The notes: generated by a model from the letters alone, not told the origin. A DNA stretch of 50,294 bases from Chloroflexota bacterium (GCA_014360905.1 JACIWW010000024.1:1-50294), one strand, 5' to 3'; positions 18,464-27,902 are shown, counted from the stretch's first letter. Numbers and translations: made by a program.

Positions 18464-19314
18464 AGCTTCAACTCCTTGACCTCTTTCGAGTCGGATCGTT
18501 CGCGCCCTCGCAGGCGTATCCAGGAAGATAGGTCAATTTGCAGATAGGGGCGATATAGCCTTTGTAGGATGTTGCGCAGGCGGGTCTCATCCAGGTAGCG
18601 AACCATGCGCCCATTATGTGCTACGGAAATCGTGCCTGTTTCCTCAGAGACGATGACGGCGATGGCATCGGTCTGTTCACTGATGCCCAGCGCCGCGCGA
18701 TGCCGTGTGCCTAGGTAATGATCTGCCAAGGTGCTGTTGGAAAGAGGCAGGACCACGGCTGCTGCCACGATTTCATCTTCACGAATGATCACGGCCCCGT
18801 CATGTAGCGGAGTATTCGGGTAGAAGATGGTCAACAAGAGTTCGCTCGATACTTGGGCTTTAATCTCTACGCCTGTATCTGCATGATCCTGCAAGCCAGT
18901 ATTGCGTTCCAGGACGATGATGGCTCCATAGCGGGATTCAGACAACAGACGGCAGGCCCGCGCAACCTGGCTAATGGTTCGGTTTACAGCAGCCTCGCGC
19001 ATGGGACGGTCAATCAACCCTCCCGCCCGTCCCAGGCGTTCCAATGCTCGGCGCAGCTCGGGTTGGAAGATGACTGGGATGGCCACCAATAAAGCCGGAA
19101 TGGCGTTGCCGAGCAACCAGCTAAAGGCAGTCAGCCGCAGCACGTTGCTGAGCAGCACGGCCAGGAAGATGAAGATAATCACTCCGCGCAGGAGTTGAAT
19201 GGCCTGCGTGCCCCTAAAGAGTTGCAGCACAGCGAAGAAGATGCTGGACACTAGCAAAATGTCAATGACATCGCTGAAACTGATGTGTGAAAAGACCCAA
19301 AGGATATCCGACAC
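18460..19314 (-). CDS. cdaA: Diadenylate cyclase CdaA
   Basis: 284 residues. Three membrane helices at about 17-33, 43-58 and 63-83 are followed by a DAC domain. The catalytic signature DGA is at 172-174 and the ATP-binding GTRHRAA at 202-208. It makes c-di-AMP from two ATP, a messenger controlling potassium and osmolyte balance. A GTG start at 19314 follows AAGGGG. The C-terminal tail of about 40 residues after the DAC domain is longer than in many CdaA proteins. glmM, often the third gene of this operon, is not adjacent. Confidence 0.94.
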   Translation of the reverse strand: MSDILWVFSHISFSDVIDILLVSSIFFAVLQLFRGTQAIQLLRGVIIFIFLAVLLSNVLRLTAFSWLLGNAIPALLVAIPVIFQPELRRALERLGRAGGLIDRPMREAAVNRTISQVARACRLLSESRYGAIIVLERNTGLQDHADTGVEIKAQVSSELLLTIFYPNTPLHDGAVIIREDEIVAAAVVLPLSNSTLADHYLGTRHRAALGISEQTDAIAVIVSEETGTISVAHNGRMVRYLDETRLRNILQRLYRPYLQIDLSSWIRLRGRERSDSKEVKELKL

Positions 19315-19345
19315 GTGTTTCCCCTTGTCTCACCCAACCAAAACC

Positions 19346-19370
19346 CAGCACGAATAATCTCTCTGTGCTG
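19346..19370 (-). terminator. Probable terminator between argF and cdaA
   Basis: CAGCAC (19346-19351) pairs with GTGCTG (19365-19370). On the - strand the stem is followed by GGTTTTGG. It is a weak 6-bp stem, so partial readthrough from argF into cdaA is possible. Confidence 0.45.
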
Positions 19371-19381
19371 ATTTTCTTCCT

Positions 19382-20308
19382 CTACTTGTTCGCTAGTAAC
19401 ACTGCCAGCAATCCTTTTTGAGCATGCAGGCGATTCTCGGCCTGGTCAAAAAGCACAGAGTTGGGGCCATCAGCCACCTCATCGGTGATCTCTTCCCCCC
19501 TATGTGCTGGCAAGCAATGCATGACGATCACATCTGGCTTGGCCTTGGCTACCAAAGCAGCGTTTACTTGATAAGGCGGAAACACTCTGCGCCGCCGCTC
19601 CTGCTCTGCCTCCTGACCCATGCTTGTCCAGACATCGGTGTAGATGACATCGGCATTGTGCACTGCAGCCTGTGGATCATTCCCGACCTCCACGTTGCTT
19701 CCGCTCTCCTTAGCGAAGCGAAGAGCCAGTTCTAGTACCTCACTCGCGGGTTCATAGCCCGGGGGTGTGGCTACAGCAATCTCCATCCCGAGCTTGGTGC
19801 CGCCAAAGAGCAGAGAAGTCAACACGTTGTTGCCATCTCCCACCCAAGCCAGTTTCAGTCCGTGCAATCCGCCCTTCTTCTCCAGGATGGTGAAGAAATC
19901 TGACAGCCCCTGGCAGGGATGGCTGTAATCGGAGAGTCCATTGATCACGGGAACACGGGAATAAGCCGCCAGCATCTCCACGTCTTTATGGGCAAAGACC
20001 CGTGCCATAATGCAATCCACATAACGACTCAATACGCGGGCTACATCAGCGACGCTTTCGCGCTTGCCAAGCTGGATTTCCTCCGGCGATAAGTACAATG
20101 CCTCCCCACCGAGTTGCAGCATCCCGACTTCGAAGGAAACCCGTGTGCGCAAGGAGGGCTTTTGAAAGATCATGCCCAGGGTCTTGCCCATCAGAATAGG
20201 CTGATTGCCTCCCGCTTGCCATTCCTCTTTCAGTTCCTGGGCCACGTTCAGGATATGCCAAATTTCTTCGGCAGAGAGATCAGCCAGGCTCAGTAGGTCT
20301 TTCTTCAT
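19382..20308 (-). CDS. argF: Ornithine carbamoyltransferase
   Basis: 308 residues. Carbamoyl-phosphate binding SLRTR at 52-56, HPCQ at 130-133 and the ornithine-binding [10 protein letters not shown] at 264-273 identify OTCase rather than aspartate carbamoyltransferase. It makes citrulline in arginine synthesis. The start follows AAGGAGG seven bases upstream. No other arg genes are adjacent. I cannot see an obvious ARG box at its promoter. It matters here because another locus in the window (34719-37722) may respond to arginine. Confidence 0.95.
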   Translation of the reverse strand: MKKDLLSLADLSAEEIWHILNVAQELKEEWQAGGNQPILMGKTLGMIFQKPSLRTRVSFEVGMLQLGGEALYLSPEEIQLGKRESVADVARVLSRYVDCIMARVFAHKDVEMLAAYSRVPVINGLSDYSHPCQGLSDFFTILEKKGGLHGLKLAWVGDGNNVLTSLLFGGTKLGMEIAVATPPGYEPASEVLELALRFAKESGSNVEVGNDPQAAVHNADVIYTDVWTSMGQEAEQERRRRVFPPYQVNAALVAKAKPDVIVMHCLPAHRGEEITDEVADGPNSVLFDQAENRLHAQKGLLAVLLANK

Positions 20309-20339
20309 CGAAGTACCTCCTTGTTGTATTTGCGGTTGA

Positions 20340-20369
20340 ATTATAGCACAAGAAGCCGTAATGAGCCAA
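20340..20369 (-). promoter_or_regulatory. Sigma-70-type promoter for argF
   Basis: On the - strand, TTGGCT (20369-20364) and a perfect TATAAT (20345-20340) are separated by 18 bases. It lies 32 bases upstream of the argF start. Confidence 0.6.
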
Positions 20370-20536
20370 TCAGACAGACGTCAAATAGCCCCCTAAAAGT
20401 TCCAGAGTTGCTATACGAGCCTTTTTCTCTAACCGCCAAGTGGCCGTAATTGCGGCTTTTCTAAGAGAGTCCATTCCCTGGCTGAAGGCGAAAAATCCTT
20501 AAGGAATTGGCCTTTCCACACAGTAACGCACTGCAT

Positions 20537-20565
20537 TTGACAACATGCATCTCCCATGCTACAAT
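20537..20565 (+). promoter_or_regulatory. Sigma-70-type promoter for the serS T-box leader
   Basis: TTGACA (20537-20542) and TACAAT (20560-20565) with a 17-base spacer. Transcription would begin near 20572, just upstream of the T-box stem I. Confidence 0.8.
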
Positions 20566-20571
20566 GATACT

Positions 20572-20835
20572 GTACTGGCTGTGATGGAGGCAAGTAGGCA
20601 CTGCTTCGGCCCAGCAGAGAGCCGCCGCTGGTGGAAAGGTGGCGGGCAACAGCGCTGAAATCCACTCCGGAGCCGCGGGCGAAAACAGAGCTTTGAGCGT
20701 GCGGCACAAAGCATCTGGTTAAGCCATGCCGGGTTGCTCCCGTTAACGAGCCCAGAGGCTTTGGAGCATGGCTCCAAAGCGAAGAAAGGTGGCACCACGA
20801 ATGCCCCCTCGTCCTTTCAGGGCAGGGGGCATTTC
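20572..20835 (+). promoter_or_regulatory. T-box riboswitch, serine specific (UCC)
   Basis: The leader has the T-box order of elements. Stem I contains GATGGAGGCAAGTAGG (from about 20583) and AGAGAGC; the specifier loop reads TGAAATCCACTCCGGAG with the serine codon UCC at 20661-20663. A stem III GCTTTGGAGC-ATG-GCTCCAAAGC covers 20758-20780. The T-box core AGGTGGCACC is at 20787-20796, where UGGC matches the G73 discriminator of tRNA-Ser. The terminator ATGCCCCCT/AGGGGGCAT is at 20801-20832. Uncharged tRNA-Ser should favour readthrough into serS. Confidence 0.93.
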
Positions 20836-20859
20836 TATTCTCATACTGGGAGGTGCATG

Positions 20860-22128
20860 ATGATTGACCTGAAACTCATCCGTGAGAGGCCCGACTATGT
20901 GCGCCAGGCGATTGCGACATTGCAACTCAGCGCACCTATTGATGAGATCCTGGATTTGGACGAGCAGCGCCGCAACCTGCTCAGCCAGGTAGAGGCTTTG
21001 CGTGCCCGTCGCAACGAAGTCTCCAAGGAAATTGGTCGCTTGCGTGGTGCTCCCGAAGCCGAAGCGCTTAAGGAAGAAATGCGCCAAGTCGGAGAGCAGA
21101 TCAAGGCTCTGGACGAGCGGGTAAAAACGATCGAGGAACAACTTAGGCAGGCATTGCTCGAGGTGCCCAACCTGCCTCATGAGAGCGTGCCTGTGGGCAA
21201 AGACGAAAGCGAAAACGTCATTGTGCGCACCGAGGGTGAGCCGCGGCATTTTGATTTTCAACCGCTGACCCATTGGGACCTAGGCCCAACCCTGGACATT
21301 ATTGATTTCGAACGCGGAGTCAAGATGTCGGGCTCCCGTTTCTACATCCTCAAAGGATTGGGCGCGCGGTTGCAACGCGCTTTGATCGCCTGGATGCTTG
21401 ACCTGCATGTTCAGCAGCATGGCTATACCGAGATCTATCCCCCATTCATGGTGCGCGAAGAGTGTCTGTGGGTGGATGGCAAGCTGCCCAAGTTCCGCGA
21501 CAATGTGTACCACGATGCAGAGGAGGATTTCTGCTGGATCGGCACCGCCGAGACGCCGCTGACCAATCTGCATCGCGACGAGATTTTGCCAGTTGAGAAG
21601 CTGCCCTTGAATTACGTGGCCTATTCGGCTTGTTTCCGCCGCGAAAAGATGAGCGCTGGGCGGGATGTGCGCGGCATCAAGCGCGGGCATCAGTTCGACA
21701 AAGTGGAGATGTACAAATTCACCACGCCAGAAACCAGTTATGATGAACTGGAGAAAATGGTCGAACACGCCGAGGATGTCGCGCGCCTGCTGGGCATCCC
21801 CCATCGCGTGGTGCTGATGTGCACCGGAGATTTGGGGTTTGTCGCTGCCAAGAAGTACGATGTCGAGATGTGGGCACCAGGTTGTCAGGAATGGCTGGAG
21901 GTATCGAGCATTTCCAACTGCGAGGATTTCCAGGCGCGCCGTGGCAACATCCGCTTCCGCCGCGAGCGTGGTGCCAAGCCAGAGTACGTACACACGCTCA
22001 ATGGCTCCGGGCTGGGCTTGCCGCGCACGCTCATCGCGGTCATGGAGAACTATCAGCAAGCCGATGGCAGCATCGTCGTTCCCGAGGTGCTGCGCCCGTA
22101 CATGGGCGGCGTAGAGGTCATCCGCTGA
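20860..22128 (+). CDS. serS: Seryl-tRNA synthetase
   Basis: 422 residues, full length. The N-terminal coiled-coil arm (about 28-105) binds the long variable arm of tRNA-Ser. The class II catalytic core has motif 2 ([21 protein letters not shown]) split over about 264-285 and motif 3 [16 protein letters not shown] near the C-terminus. ATG 20860 is six bases from GGAGG; ATG 20857 is the alternative. An open frame extending up to 20734 runs through the T-box leader and is not coding. Followed by tRNA-Ser genes. Confidence 0.96.
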   Translation: MIDLKLIRERPDYVRQAIATLQLSAPIDEILDLDEQRRNLLSQVEALRARRNEVSKEIGRLRGAPEAEALKEEMRQVGEQIKALDERVKTIEEQLRQALLEVPNLPHESVPVGKDESENVIVRTEGEPRHFDFQPLTHWDLGPTLDIIDFERGVKMSGSRFYILKGLGARLQRALIAWMLDLHVQQHGYTEIYPPFMVREECLWVDGKLPKFRDNVYHDAEEDFCWIGTAETPLTNLHRDEILPVEKLPLNYVAYSACFRREKMSAGRDVRGIKRGHQFDKVEMYKFTTPETSYDELEKMVEHAEDVARLLGIPHRVVLMCTGDLGFVAAKKYDVEMWAPGCQEWLEVSSISNCEDFQARRGNIRFRRERGAKPEYVHTLNGSGLGLPRTLIAVMENYQQADGSIVVPEVLRPYMGGVEVIR

Positions 22129-22170
22129 GCCAATCAGGAAGAAACCAGTTTTCTCCCTCATGTACTGCGT

Positions 22171-22199
22171 TTGACTTTCGCAGCGCTCTGCGCTATACT
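22171..22199 (+). promoter_or_regulatory. Sigma-70-type promoter for the tRNA cluster
   Basis: TTGACT (22171-22176) and TATACT (22194-22199) with a 17-base spacer, placed about 33 bases upstream of the first tRNA. Confidence 0.75.
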
Positions 22200-22231
22200 A
22201 GAAACACAACGAAATCCTTCATCGCTCTATT

Positions 22232-22318
<87 letters not shown>

Positions 22319-22340
22319 AGTTGAAGCGGTTGTGCCTGCT

Positions 22341-22432
22341 GGGGAGATGCCAGAGTGGACGATCGGAGCCGCCTGCTAAGCGGTTGAGGGGGTTAGAAAC
22401 CTCCTCCCTGGGTTCGAATCCCAGTCTCCCCG
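22341..22432 (+). tRNA. tRNA-Ser, anticodon GCT
   Basis: Acceptor GGGGAGA (22341-22347) pairs with TCTCCCC (22425-22431), with G73 at 22432. The anticodon loop CTGCTAA holds GCT at 22375-22377. It has a long variable arm and the T loop TTCGAAT. CCA is not encoded. It decodes AGC/AGU. Confidence 0.95.
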
Positions 22433-22485
22433 CCTGAAAAAGCCGATCAGCAGCGGCTCCGACGCCGCTAGGTCATATATAACAT

Positions 22486-22561
22486 GCCCCCGTAGCTCAG
22501 GGGATAGAGCGCAGCGCTGCGGACGCTGAGGTCACAGGTTCGAGTCCTGCCGGGGGTGCCA
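22486..22561 (+). tRNA. tRNA-Arg, anticodon GCG, CCA encoded
   Basis: Acceptor GCCCCCG (22486-22492) pairs with CGGGGGT (22551-22557) with a terminal G-T pair. The anticodon stem CAGCG/CGCTG holds GCG at 22519-22521. The encoded 3' CCA is at 22559-22561, unlike the two serine tRNAs. It reads CGC (and CGU by wobble). Confidence 0.92.
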
Positions 22562-22565
22562 GATC

Positions 22566-22600
22566 AAATCCCGCCTCGACACGAGGCGGGATTTGGCTTT
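22566..22600 (+). terminator. Terminator of the tRNA cluster
   Basis: AAATCCCGCCTCG (22566-22578) and CGAGGCGGGATTT (22582-22594) form a perfect 13-bp stem with loop ACA, followed by GGCTTTT. It starts four bases after the tRNA-Arg CCA. Confidence 0.92.
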
Positions 22601-22770
22601 TCCGACGTTGGTCGTGGACAAGAAGCAGTGTCAGCTATTTGTCTGCTCTCTTTCAGGAAAAAGGGCGCGCGTTCGTGTATATTTTTGGATGAGAAATGGA
22701 CAAAAGCAATCGCCGGATAGGCAACGGGAAGGAGCGCTTGAGCGCTGCACTTGTAGCGAGGAGGTGGACA

Positions 22771-22932
22771 ATGTTCTGGTGGTTCAGACCTTGGCGAAGA
22801 CGTTTCTGGCGGCCATATCCTTATCATCGCCCTGTGGGCTGTTGGCCTTGCGGATGCTTGTGGTTTGTGATGGTGCTTATCCTGCTCTTGATGGTTTGGG
22901 CATTCTTCGTGGCCTGTACGCGCATGTATTGA
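22771..22932 (+). CDS. Small Trp/Arg-rich single-pass membrane protein
   Basis: 53 residues, not a family I recognise. The N-terminal 22 residues are dominated by Trp, Arg, Phe, Pro and Tyr (starts MFWWFRPWRRRFWRPYPYHR). Then comes a Cys/Gly/Pro motif CWPCGC at about 24-29 and one membrane helix at 30-48 (WFVMVLILLLMVWAFFVAC), with a short TRMY end. The ATG follows GAGGAGG (22758-22764) at six bases, an excellent RBS, and a good terminator follows (22991-23028), so I believe it is a real gene. The positive face suggests N-in topology and membrane-surface binding; function unknown. Confidence 0.6.
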   Translation: MFWWFRPWRRRFWRPYPYHRPVGCWPCGCLWFVMVLILLLMVWAFFVACTRMY

Positions 22933-22990
22933 CGAGGGCATAGCGAGGGAGCGGACTGCCTGTTTCGACCAAACCAACCGCAAGATTTGT

Positions 22991-23028
22991 GGAGGGAGAC
23001 GTGGATTGCCACAACTCCCTCCGCTTTT
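22991..23028 (+). terminator. Terminator after the small membrane protein
   Basis: GGAGGGAG (22991-22998) pairs with CTCCCTCC (23015-23022), and an inner GTGG-ATTG-CCAC hairpin (23001-23012) caps it; GCTTTTG follows. It lies 58 bases past the small ORF stop. From 23029 to 23177 I see no gene. Confidence 0.7.
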
Positions 23029-23177
23029 GTGCAAAAGAATTTTCAGGGGTGGTTTCCGGTTTTATTTGGTGTTCGCAATATGCGCTGTATGGCTTATGGG
23101 CAGGGAAAAAACCTCCAGTGCGCATGCAGCGCTAAAGCGCTCACTGCGAACTCTTCAGCATCCTTTTGTAGCGCAGT

Positions 23178-23678
23178 TCAGGATACCTCGAAGAAGCGCT
23201 CTTTCTTTGCGCCGCAGACAGGGCATTTGTCCGGCGCCTCGCCGCTGACTGTATAGCCGCATACATCGCAGACAAAGATGGGCGCCTTGGGTAGGTCCTT
23301 GCCTGCCTTGAGCGTCTCTAGAGCCTGCGAGTACAGGTTGTAGTGGACTTTTTCTACTTCCATAGCGTACTTGAAGCTGTTTGCTGCGGCTTTATTGCCT
23401 TCCTTCTCCGCCTCGGCCAGGTATGGAGGGTACATCTCCTTGAATTCAAACCCCTCGCCATCAATAGCAGCCTGCAAGTTCTCGGCTGTAGACTTGATGC
23501 CACCCATCACACGCAAATGCGCATGAGCGTGGACGGTCTCTGCCTCGGCTGCGGCTCGGAAAAGTTTGGCAATTTGAGGATACCCTTCCGCCTCTGCCTT
23601 CTTCGCGAAAGCCAGGTACTTTCGATTCGCCTGACTCTCCCCTGCAAATGCTGCTTTCAGATTGTCCAATGTAGCCAT
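23178..23678 (-). CDS. Rubrerythrin
   Basis: 166 residues. The ferritin-like diiron domain (about 1-130) shows the ligand pattern E14, E47-x2-H50, E89 and E108-x3-H112. The C-terminal rubredoxin-like domain has CDVCG (137-141) and CPVCG (152-156). Rubrerythrins reduce hydrogen peroxide in anaerobes and microaerophiles, so the host likely faces oxygen stress without relying on catalase alone. The start is preceded by AAGGAGAA. It is a single-gene unit. Confidence 0.94.
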   Translation of the reverse strand: MATLDNLKAAFAGESQANRKYLAFAKKAEAEGYPQIAKLFRAAAEAETVHAHAHLRVMGGIKSTAENLQAAIDGEGFEFKEMYPPYLAEAEKEGNKAAANSFKYAMEVEKVHYNLYSQALETLKAGKDLPKAPIFVCDVCGYTVSGEAPDKCPVCGAKKERFFEVS

Positions 23679-23791
23679 ACTCCAATTCTCCTTTGGTGTT
23701 ATCTATGAGTTTTCACTGGTGCAAGCATGGCCATTGCTGGAACCTGACACAATGCATGTGGCTCTGTTCCTCTCGCATCAGGCGCTGCTCA

Positions 23792-23818
23792 ATTGTAATT
23801 ATAATATAAGCATGACAA
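23792..23818 (-). promoter_or_regulatory. Possible promoter of rubrerythrin
   Basis: On the - strand, TTGTCA (23818-23813) and TACAAT (23797-23792) are separated by only 15 bases within an AT-rich stretch. The spacing is short, so this is a weak call. A PerR-type operator was looked for and not recognised. Confidence 0.35.
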
Positions 23819-23930
23819 AGCAGCCCAATCGCCATTCTCCACTGATTCCAAAAGCAATTAGATTTTACCAGAGCGTATTCTTTGTAAACTTTGCAATTTG
23901 GGTAGTCGCTATACCCTCTCTCTGAGTATA

Positions 23931-24010
23931 GTTCAGCTTCGGGGGCGAACATGGCCTACGCATATGGACACGAATAAACGAAGGCTCAACAACTTGCCCC
24001 CAAGTTGAAC
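23931..24010. repeat. 80-base inverted-repeat element before the secreted-protein pair
   Basis: GTTCAGCTTCGGGGGC (23931-23946) pairs with GCCCCCAAGTTGAAC (23996-24010) over 15 positions with one G-T and one bulged C. The inner 49 bases hold no gene. The 450-base gap 23679-24130 otherwise contains only the rubrerythrin upstream region and the promoter at 24034. Confidence 0.55.
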
Positions 24011-24033
24011 TACACCTCCTCTCTCCTTCTGAA

Positions 24034-24061
24034 TTGACAGAGCCTGGTTTTAATATATAAT
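24034..24061 (+). promoter_or_regulatory. Consensus sigma-70 promoter for the secreted-protein pair
   Basis: Perfect TTGACA (24034-24039) and perfect TATAAT (24056-24061), 16-base spacer, 70 bases upstream of the start at 24131. It is among the strongest promoter matches in the window. Confidence 0.85.
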
Positions 24062-24130
24062 ATGAGTAAGCCCGCTGCTCTGCTCATCCAGACAGGCCTG
24101 TAGTGGTAGGCTATAACGCTCAAGGAGACT

Positions 24131-25975
24131 ATGATGAGTAATAAAACTGTTTTTTGCATTCGGCTTGCTTTCATCGCGCTTTGTCTCTTGACAGGCCTAT
24201 TGGTCGAGCAACAAAGAATGCCCAGCAAAGCTGACCCCATTTGGAAGGACTCTGCTTCCCTGATAGCCAATGCACACATGGGTCAAAATCCTGCTAATCC
24301 CGCGACGGTGAATGGGCTCTGGTTGCCTTGTGAAGGAACCCCAGAACCAGGTGCAAGCCTGCTGGTTTTTCAACAGGGCATGGATGGCTATGCCGGGGCT
24401 GAGGACACAACGCTCGCCCGATATGAAGGGAATCTCTCCGATAAATGGTTCCTGCGCGTTGGCTACAAAAACCAGAACAGCGCCTTGATCCGCTTCGATG
24501 TATCGAGCATTCCGCCTGGCTCGCGGGTCATTTGCGCTGCCCTGTCATTATACGCGGAGATGTGGGGCGGGCCGCCATTCGAACTGGCTGTTGGAGCCTA
24601 TTACGTGAAGCGTGACTGGGTCGCCTCCGAGGCTACTTGGCATTTGTCCTCCGCTCAGACTCCCTGGCAAGTGGGGGGATGCAACGGGAGTAACGATCGT
24701 GCACAAGTACCCGCATCGGTCATCACCATCAAGAACATCCGTACATGGTATCATTTTGACTTGACGCAGGTGGTAGATGGCTGGGTGAATGGCTCTTTGC
24801 CAAACTATGGCGTATCCCTGCAGCCTATGGATGCGCTCGATTTGGATTTGATCTGGTTTGCTGCTTCGGACGATGTGGACACCTTTGGCTCGATTGCGAA
24901 TCGCCCCAAATTGATCGTGCTGTACGTTCCGCCACCCACTCCTACTCCCACGCCGACGTTCACATCAACCGCGACGCCCACAAGCACTCCTACGGAAACA
25001 GCTATCCCAACCGATACGGCCACGCCGATAGTCCTGCCTACAGAAACGGCCACGCCTACCCTGCCTGTTGTGCCCACAGAGACGGCCACACCAACCCTGC
25101 CTGTCGGGCCCACAGAGACGCCTACCCTGCCTATCGAGCCCACAGAGACGGCCACGCCCACTCTACCGGTTGCACCTACAGAGCCCCCCACGCCTTCGCC
25201 GACAGCTACGCCTATCACCCCTGTCGCGCCCACCGAGACCCCCATGCCCACGCCAACCACGACACTGGTTGCGCCTACCAGCACACCTATGCCTGCTCCA
25301 TACCGTCTTTTTATTCCCGTGCTATGGAGAAACTATTCTATGCGCTGTGTAGCATGGGGCTATAGCTTTGCTGAGGAGTTCAATGACCCTACGCTCAGCA
25401 GTTGGTCAGGGAGTCTGAATGGCGGCCGGCAGGAGGTGAGTGGTGGTGTGCTCCATCAGTGGACACAACCACCCATAGATCGTTTTCCCTTGCTGTGGCA
25501 CAACCACCTCTTCGAAGGCGCGGGCAGCGATTTTGCTTTTGAGGTTCGTTTTCGCTACTCGAATTTCGCCGCCTATGGTACCACGATTGCCTTGAACTCA
25601 GCGCCTGTGGATGGCAATCGAATCATATCGCCACTGCCACTGGCCCCAGGCATGGAAGATGTATTGAATATCCACCATGTTGTGGATACGGCTGGCAATG
25701 TGTACCGTTTTGACATCTCCTTATTCAAAGGCCGCCTCACATGGATTGGCGCCCCAGGGGATACGAGTTGGCACGAGGTGCTCATCACTGTGGAGCGCGG
25801 AGAGATATATACACTGTACGTGGATGGACGACTGGTCGGCTCCATCCGATCAACGACGCGACCGGCAAGCATATACATTGGCAACCCTACTATTCAAACT
25901 TGGCCGGGTGCCTGGACGCAATTGTATGTGGATTACGTACGCATCTCACGCTGCATGAGCTGGGGGCTGGATTAG
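24131..25975 (+). CDS. Secreted DNRLRE-domain protein with Pro/Thr linker and lectin-like C-terminal domain
   Basis: 614 residues. An N-terminal signal segment (about 10-26) is followed by a DNRLRE/CBM96-like domain (about 60-262). Its typical run is SALIRFDVSSIPPGSRVICA, later [23 protein letters not shown] Pro/Thr-rich linker covers about 266-390, with 10-12 residue tandem units such as PTETATPTLPV. Then comes RLFIPVLWRNY and a C-terminal beta-sandwich-like domain (about 405-614) resembling concanavalin/LamG folds ([39 protein letters not shown]). Likely exported and surface-exposed, possibly binding glycans. A paralogue follows at 26108. Start ATG 24131 or 24134 after AAGGAG. Confidence 0.8.
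   Translation: MMSNKTVFCIRLAFIALCLLTGLLVEQQRMPSKADPIWKDSASLIANAHMGQNPANPATVNGLWLPCEGTPEPGASLLVFQQGMDGYAGAEDTTLARYEGNLSDKWFLRVGYKNQNSALIRFDVSSIPPGSRVICAALSLYAEMWGGPPFELAVGAYYVKRDWVASEATWHLSSAQTPWQVGGCNGSNDRAQVPASVITIKNIRTWYHFDLTQVVDGWVNGSLPNYGVSLQPMDALDLDLIWFAASDDVDTFGSIANRPKLIVLYVPPPTPTPTPTFTSTATPTSTPTETAIPTDTATPIVLPTETATPTLPVVPTETATPTLPVGPTETPTLPIEPTETATPTLPVAPTEPPTPSPTATPITPVAPTETPMPTPTTTLVAPTSTPMPAPYRLFIPVLWRNYSMRCVAWGYSFAEEFNDPTLSSWSGSLNGGRQEVSGGVLHQWTQPPIDRFPLLWHNHLFEGAGSDFAFEVRFRYSNFAAYGTTIALNSAPVDGNRIISPLPLAPGMEDVLNIHHVVDTAGNVYRFDISLFKGRLTWIGAPGDTSWHEVLITVERGEIYTLYVDGRLVGSIRSTTRPASIYIGNPTIQTWPGAWTQLYVDYVRISRCMSWGLD
25036..25182 (+). repeat. 36-base-type tandem coding repeat in the linker
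   Basis: Degenerate tandem units of 10-12 codons (PTETATPTLPVV, PTETATPTLPVG, PTETPTLPIE, PTETATPTLPVA) are recognisable at the DNA level as repeats of CCCACAGAGACG...CTGCCTGT. Such repeats change length by slippage or recombination. The paralogue's linker lacks this regular unit. Confidence 0.7.
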
Positions 25976-26107
25976 ACGAGGACAAAACCAGGCAAGGCAG
26001 TTCCCATCCTGCCAGTGTACAGAGCGTGGGGCTGGCTTGCTGAGGTTCGAGCCGTGGGTATGCCGCGGTTCATTCAGGTATTCTAAAAACCACATCGGAG
26101 GACCAAC

Positions 26108-27859
26108 ATGAAAACATTTGCTCCCTGGGTGCGTATACCCTTGACCCTCGCTCTCATTTTAACGGGACTGGCAGCCACATTCCTCGTTGAGCAACAGGAC
26201 CTCCATAGCGAGGCGCAGGCTCATCAAGACATCATGGCCCGCTCCTATAGCGGCCAACATGGCTATCTTGCAGGCGCTCATGCCGGCGTTCCCTGCGCGG
26301 GCACTCCAGAGCCTGGCGCAACTTTGATCGTATTGCAACAGGGTGTTGATGGTTACACTGGTGCCGAAGATACGACACTCCATAGAGATTTCCCCGATGA
26401 CAACTTTGCAGACAAATGGTATCTCCGGGTGGGCATGCGACGTAAAGATAGTGCGTTGATTCGCTTCGATTTGTCGGTCATCCCACCTGGCTCCCGCATC
26501 GTTTGCGCGGTGCTGTCGCTGTATGCGGAACGCTGGAGTGGAGCCCCGTTTGAGCTGGATGTTGGTGTTTACAATGTGAAACGCAATTGGATTGCCAATG
26601 AGGCTACATGGTCATGGGCCCAAGCCTGGACGCCGTGGGAAGTGGGCGGATGCAATGGCCCTAGTGACCGCGAACAGACGCCAGAGTCAGAAGTAACGGT
26701 TACGAACATCTTCACATGGTATGACTTTGACCTGACTCGTGTAGTGGATGGTTGGGTAAATGGCTGGCTGCCCAATTACGGTGTGTCCATACAGGCTGTG
26801 GATGAATGGGATAACGACATCCTCTATTTCGACAGTTCGAACGATGTCAATGATTTTGGTTCGATTGAGCACCGCCCCAAGTTTTTCATCCTGTATGTTC
26901 CACCGCCCACCCCAACGCCGACGGATACCCCAACGGAGACGCCAACGCCTACTGCCACGCAGACAGCCACAGCTACATCTACGGCAACGCCTACAGAGAC
27001 TGCCATACCTACCGAAACACCCACTGCTACGTCTACGGCTACTGCAACCGCCTCCCCAACGCACACCAATACGCCTACCTCCACGCCAACTGATACACCA
27101 ACAGCCACGCCAACGGAAACTGCCACTCCCATAGCGACCCCCACCGCTACAGCTACACCGACGAGTACCCCCACGCCTACCCCACGCCGACTCTACATAC
27201 CCGTACTATTCAATAACTACTCCCAACGCTGCGCAGAGTGGGGATACACGTTCCGGGAGGAGTTCAACGATCCCGCATTGAATGGCTGGGCCGTCAGCCT
27301 GGATGGCGGTCAACAACTAGTAAGCGGGGGCATACTCTACCAATGGACACAACCATTCATAGATCGCTTCCCGCTGCTGTGGCGCAACGATCTCTTTGTG
27401 GGGGCAGGCGATGACTTTGCCTTCGAAGCGCGTTTCCGCTATTCGGATTTCACTGCCTATGGCACGACCATTGCTTTGAACTCGACACCCTTTGATGGCA
27501 GTCGCGTGCCTTCCTCCGAGTTATTGCCACCGGGCGTTGAGAACATCCTGAACATCCATCATGTGGTGGACCCGGCAGGAAATGTATACCGCTTTGACAT
27601 CTCGCTGTTCAAGGGAAGTGTGAAGTGGATGGGCACTCCGGGGGACACGAACTGGCACGAGGTGCGCATCACCTTGGAACAAGGGGATCTCTATACCCTG
27701 TACGTGGATGGTCTATTGGTTGGCTCAGTTAGGTCAGCGATACGTCCGACGAGCGTATACATCGGCAATCCTACTATCCAGAGATGGCCAGGAGCATGGA
27801 CGCGGCTGTATGTGGATTACCTGCGTATCTCACGCTGCTTGAGGTGGGGGCTTGAGTAG
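26108..27859 (+). CDS. Secreted DNRLRE-domain protein, paralogue of the preceding gene
   Basis: 583 residues, same architecture as 24131-25975: signal peptide (about 8-38, ending near SEAQA), DNRLRE domain (about 62-262), a Thr/Pro/Ala linker (about 264-358), [11 protein letters not shown], then the lectin-like domain (about 375-583). Both ends align closely with the first gene (for example [20 protein letters not shown] against the same segment there), while the linkers differ, so this is a tandem duplication with linker divergence. The RBS CGGAGG is six bases before the ATG. The 132-base gap between the genes has no clear promoter or terminator, so they are likely co-transcribed. Confidence 0.8.
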   Translation: MKTFAPWVRIPLTLALILTGLAATFLVEQQDLHSEAQAHQDIMARSYSGQHGYLAGAHAGVPCAGTPEPGATLIVLQQGVDGYTGAEDTTLHRDFPDDNFADKWYLRVGMRRKDSALIRFDLSVIPPGSRIVCAVLSLYAERWSGAPFELDVGVYNVKRNWIANEATWSWAQAWTPWEVGGCNGPSDREQTPESEVTVTNIFTWYDFDLTRVVDGWVNGWLPNYGVSIQAVDEWDNDILYFDSSNDVNDFGSIEHRPKFFILYVPPPTPTPTDTPTETPTPTATQTATATSTATPTETAIPTETPTATSTATATASPTHTNTPTSTPTDTPTATPTETATPIATPTATATPTSTPTPTPRRLYIPVLFNNYSQRCAEWGYTFREEFNDPALNGWAVSLDGGQQLVSGGILYQWTQPFIDRFPLLWRNDLFVGAGDDFAFEARFRYSDFTAYGTTIALNSTPFDGSRVPSSELLPPGVENILNIHHVVDPAGNVYRFDISLFKGSVKWMGTPGDTNWHEVRITLEQGDLYTLYVDGLLVGSVRSAIRPTSVYIGNPTIQRWPGAWTRLYVDYLRISRCLRWGLE

Positions 27860-27871
27860 ATAGGTTCTAAA

Positions 27872-27902
27872 AGGCCTCTGAGGGTTTGCACCCCAGAGGC
27901 CT
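27872..27902 (+). terminator. Probable terminator of the secreted-protein pair
   Basis: AGGCCTCTG (27872-27880) and CAGAGGCCT (27894-27902) form a perfect 9-bp stem 12 bases after the stop. The T tract is poor (CTGCCTTGT), so efficiency is uncertain. Confidence 0.6.

Noticed and set aside
20734-20859. N-terminal extension of seryl-tRNA synthetase
   Set aside because: The extra 41 or so codons run through the T-box terminator region and show no synthetase similarity; a good RBS lies at 20848-20853.
24805-25284. Val/Gly-rich open frame antisense to the Pro/Thr linker (and the similar one at 26824-27174)
   Set aside because: The VGVAVSVG-like sequence is simply the reverse complement of the repeated Pro/Thr codons.
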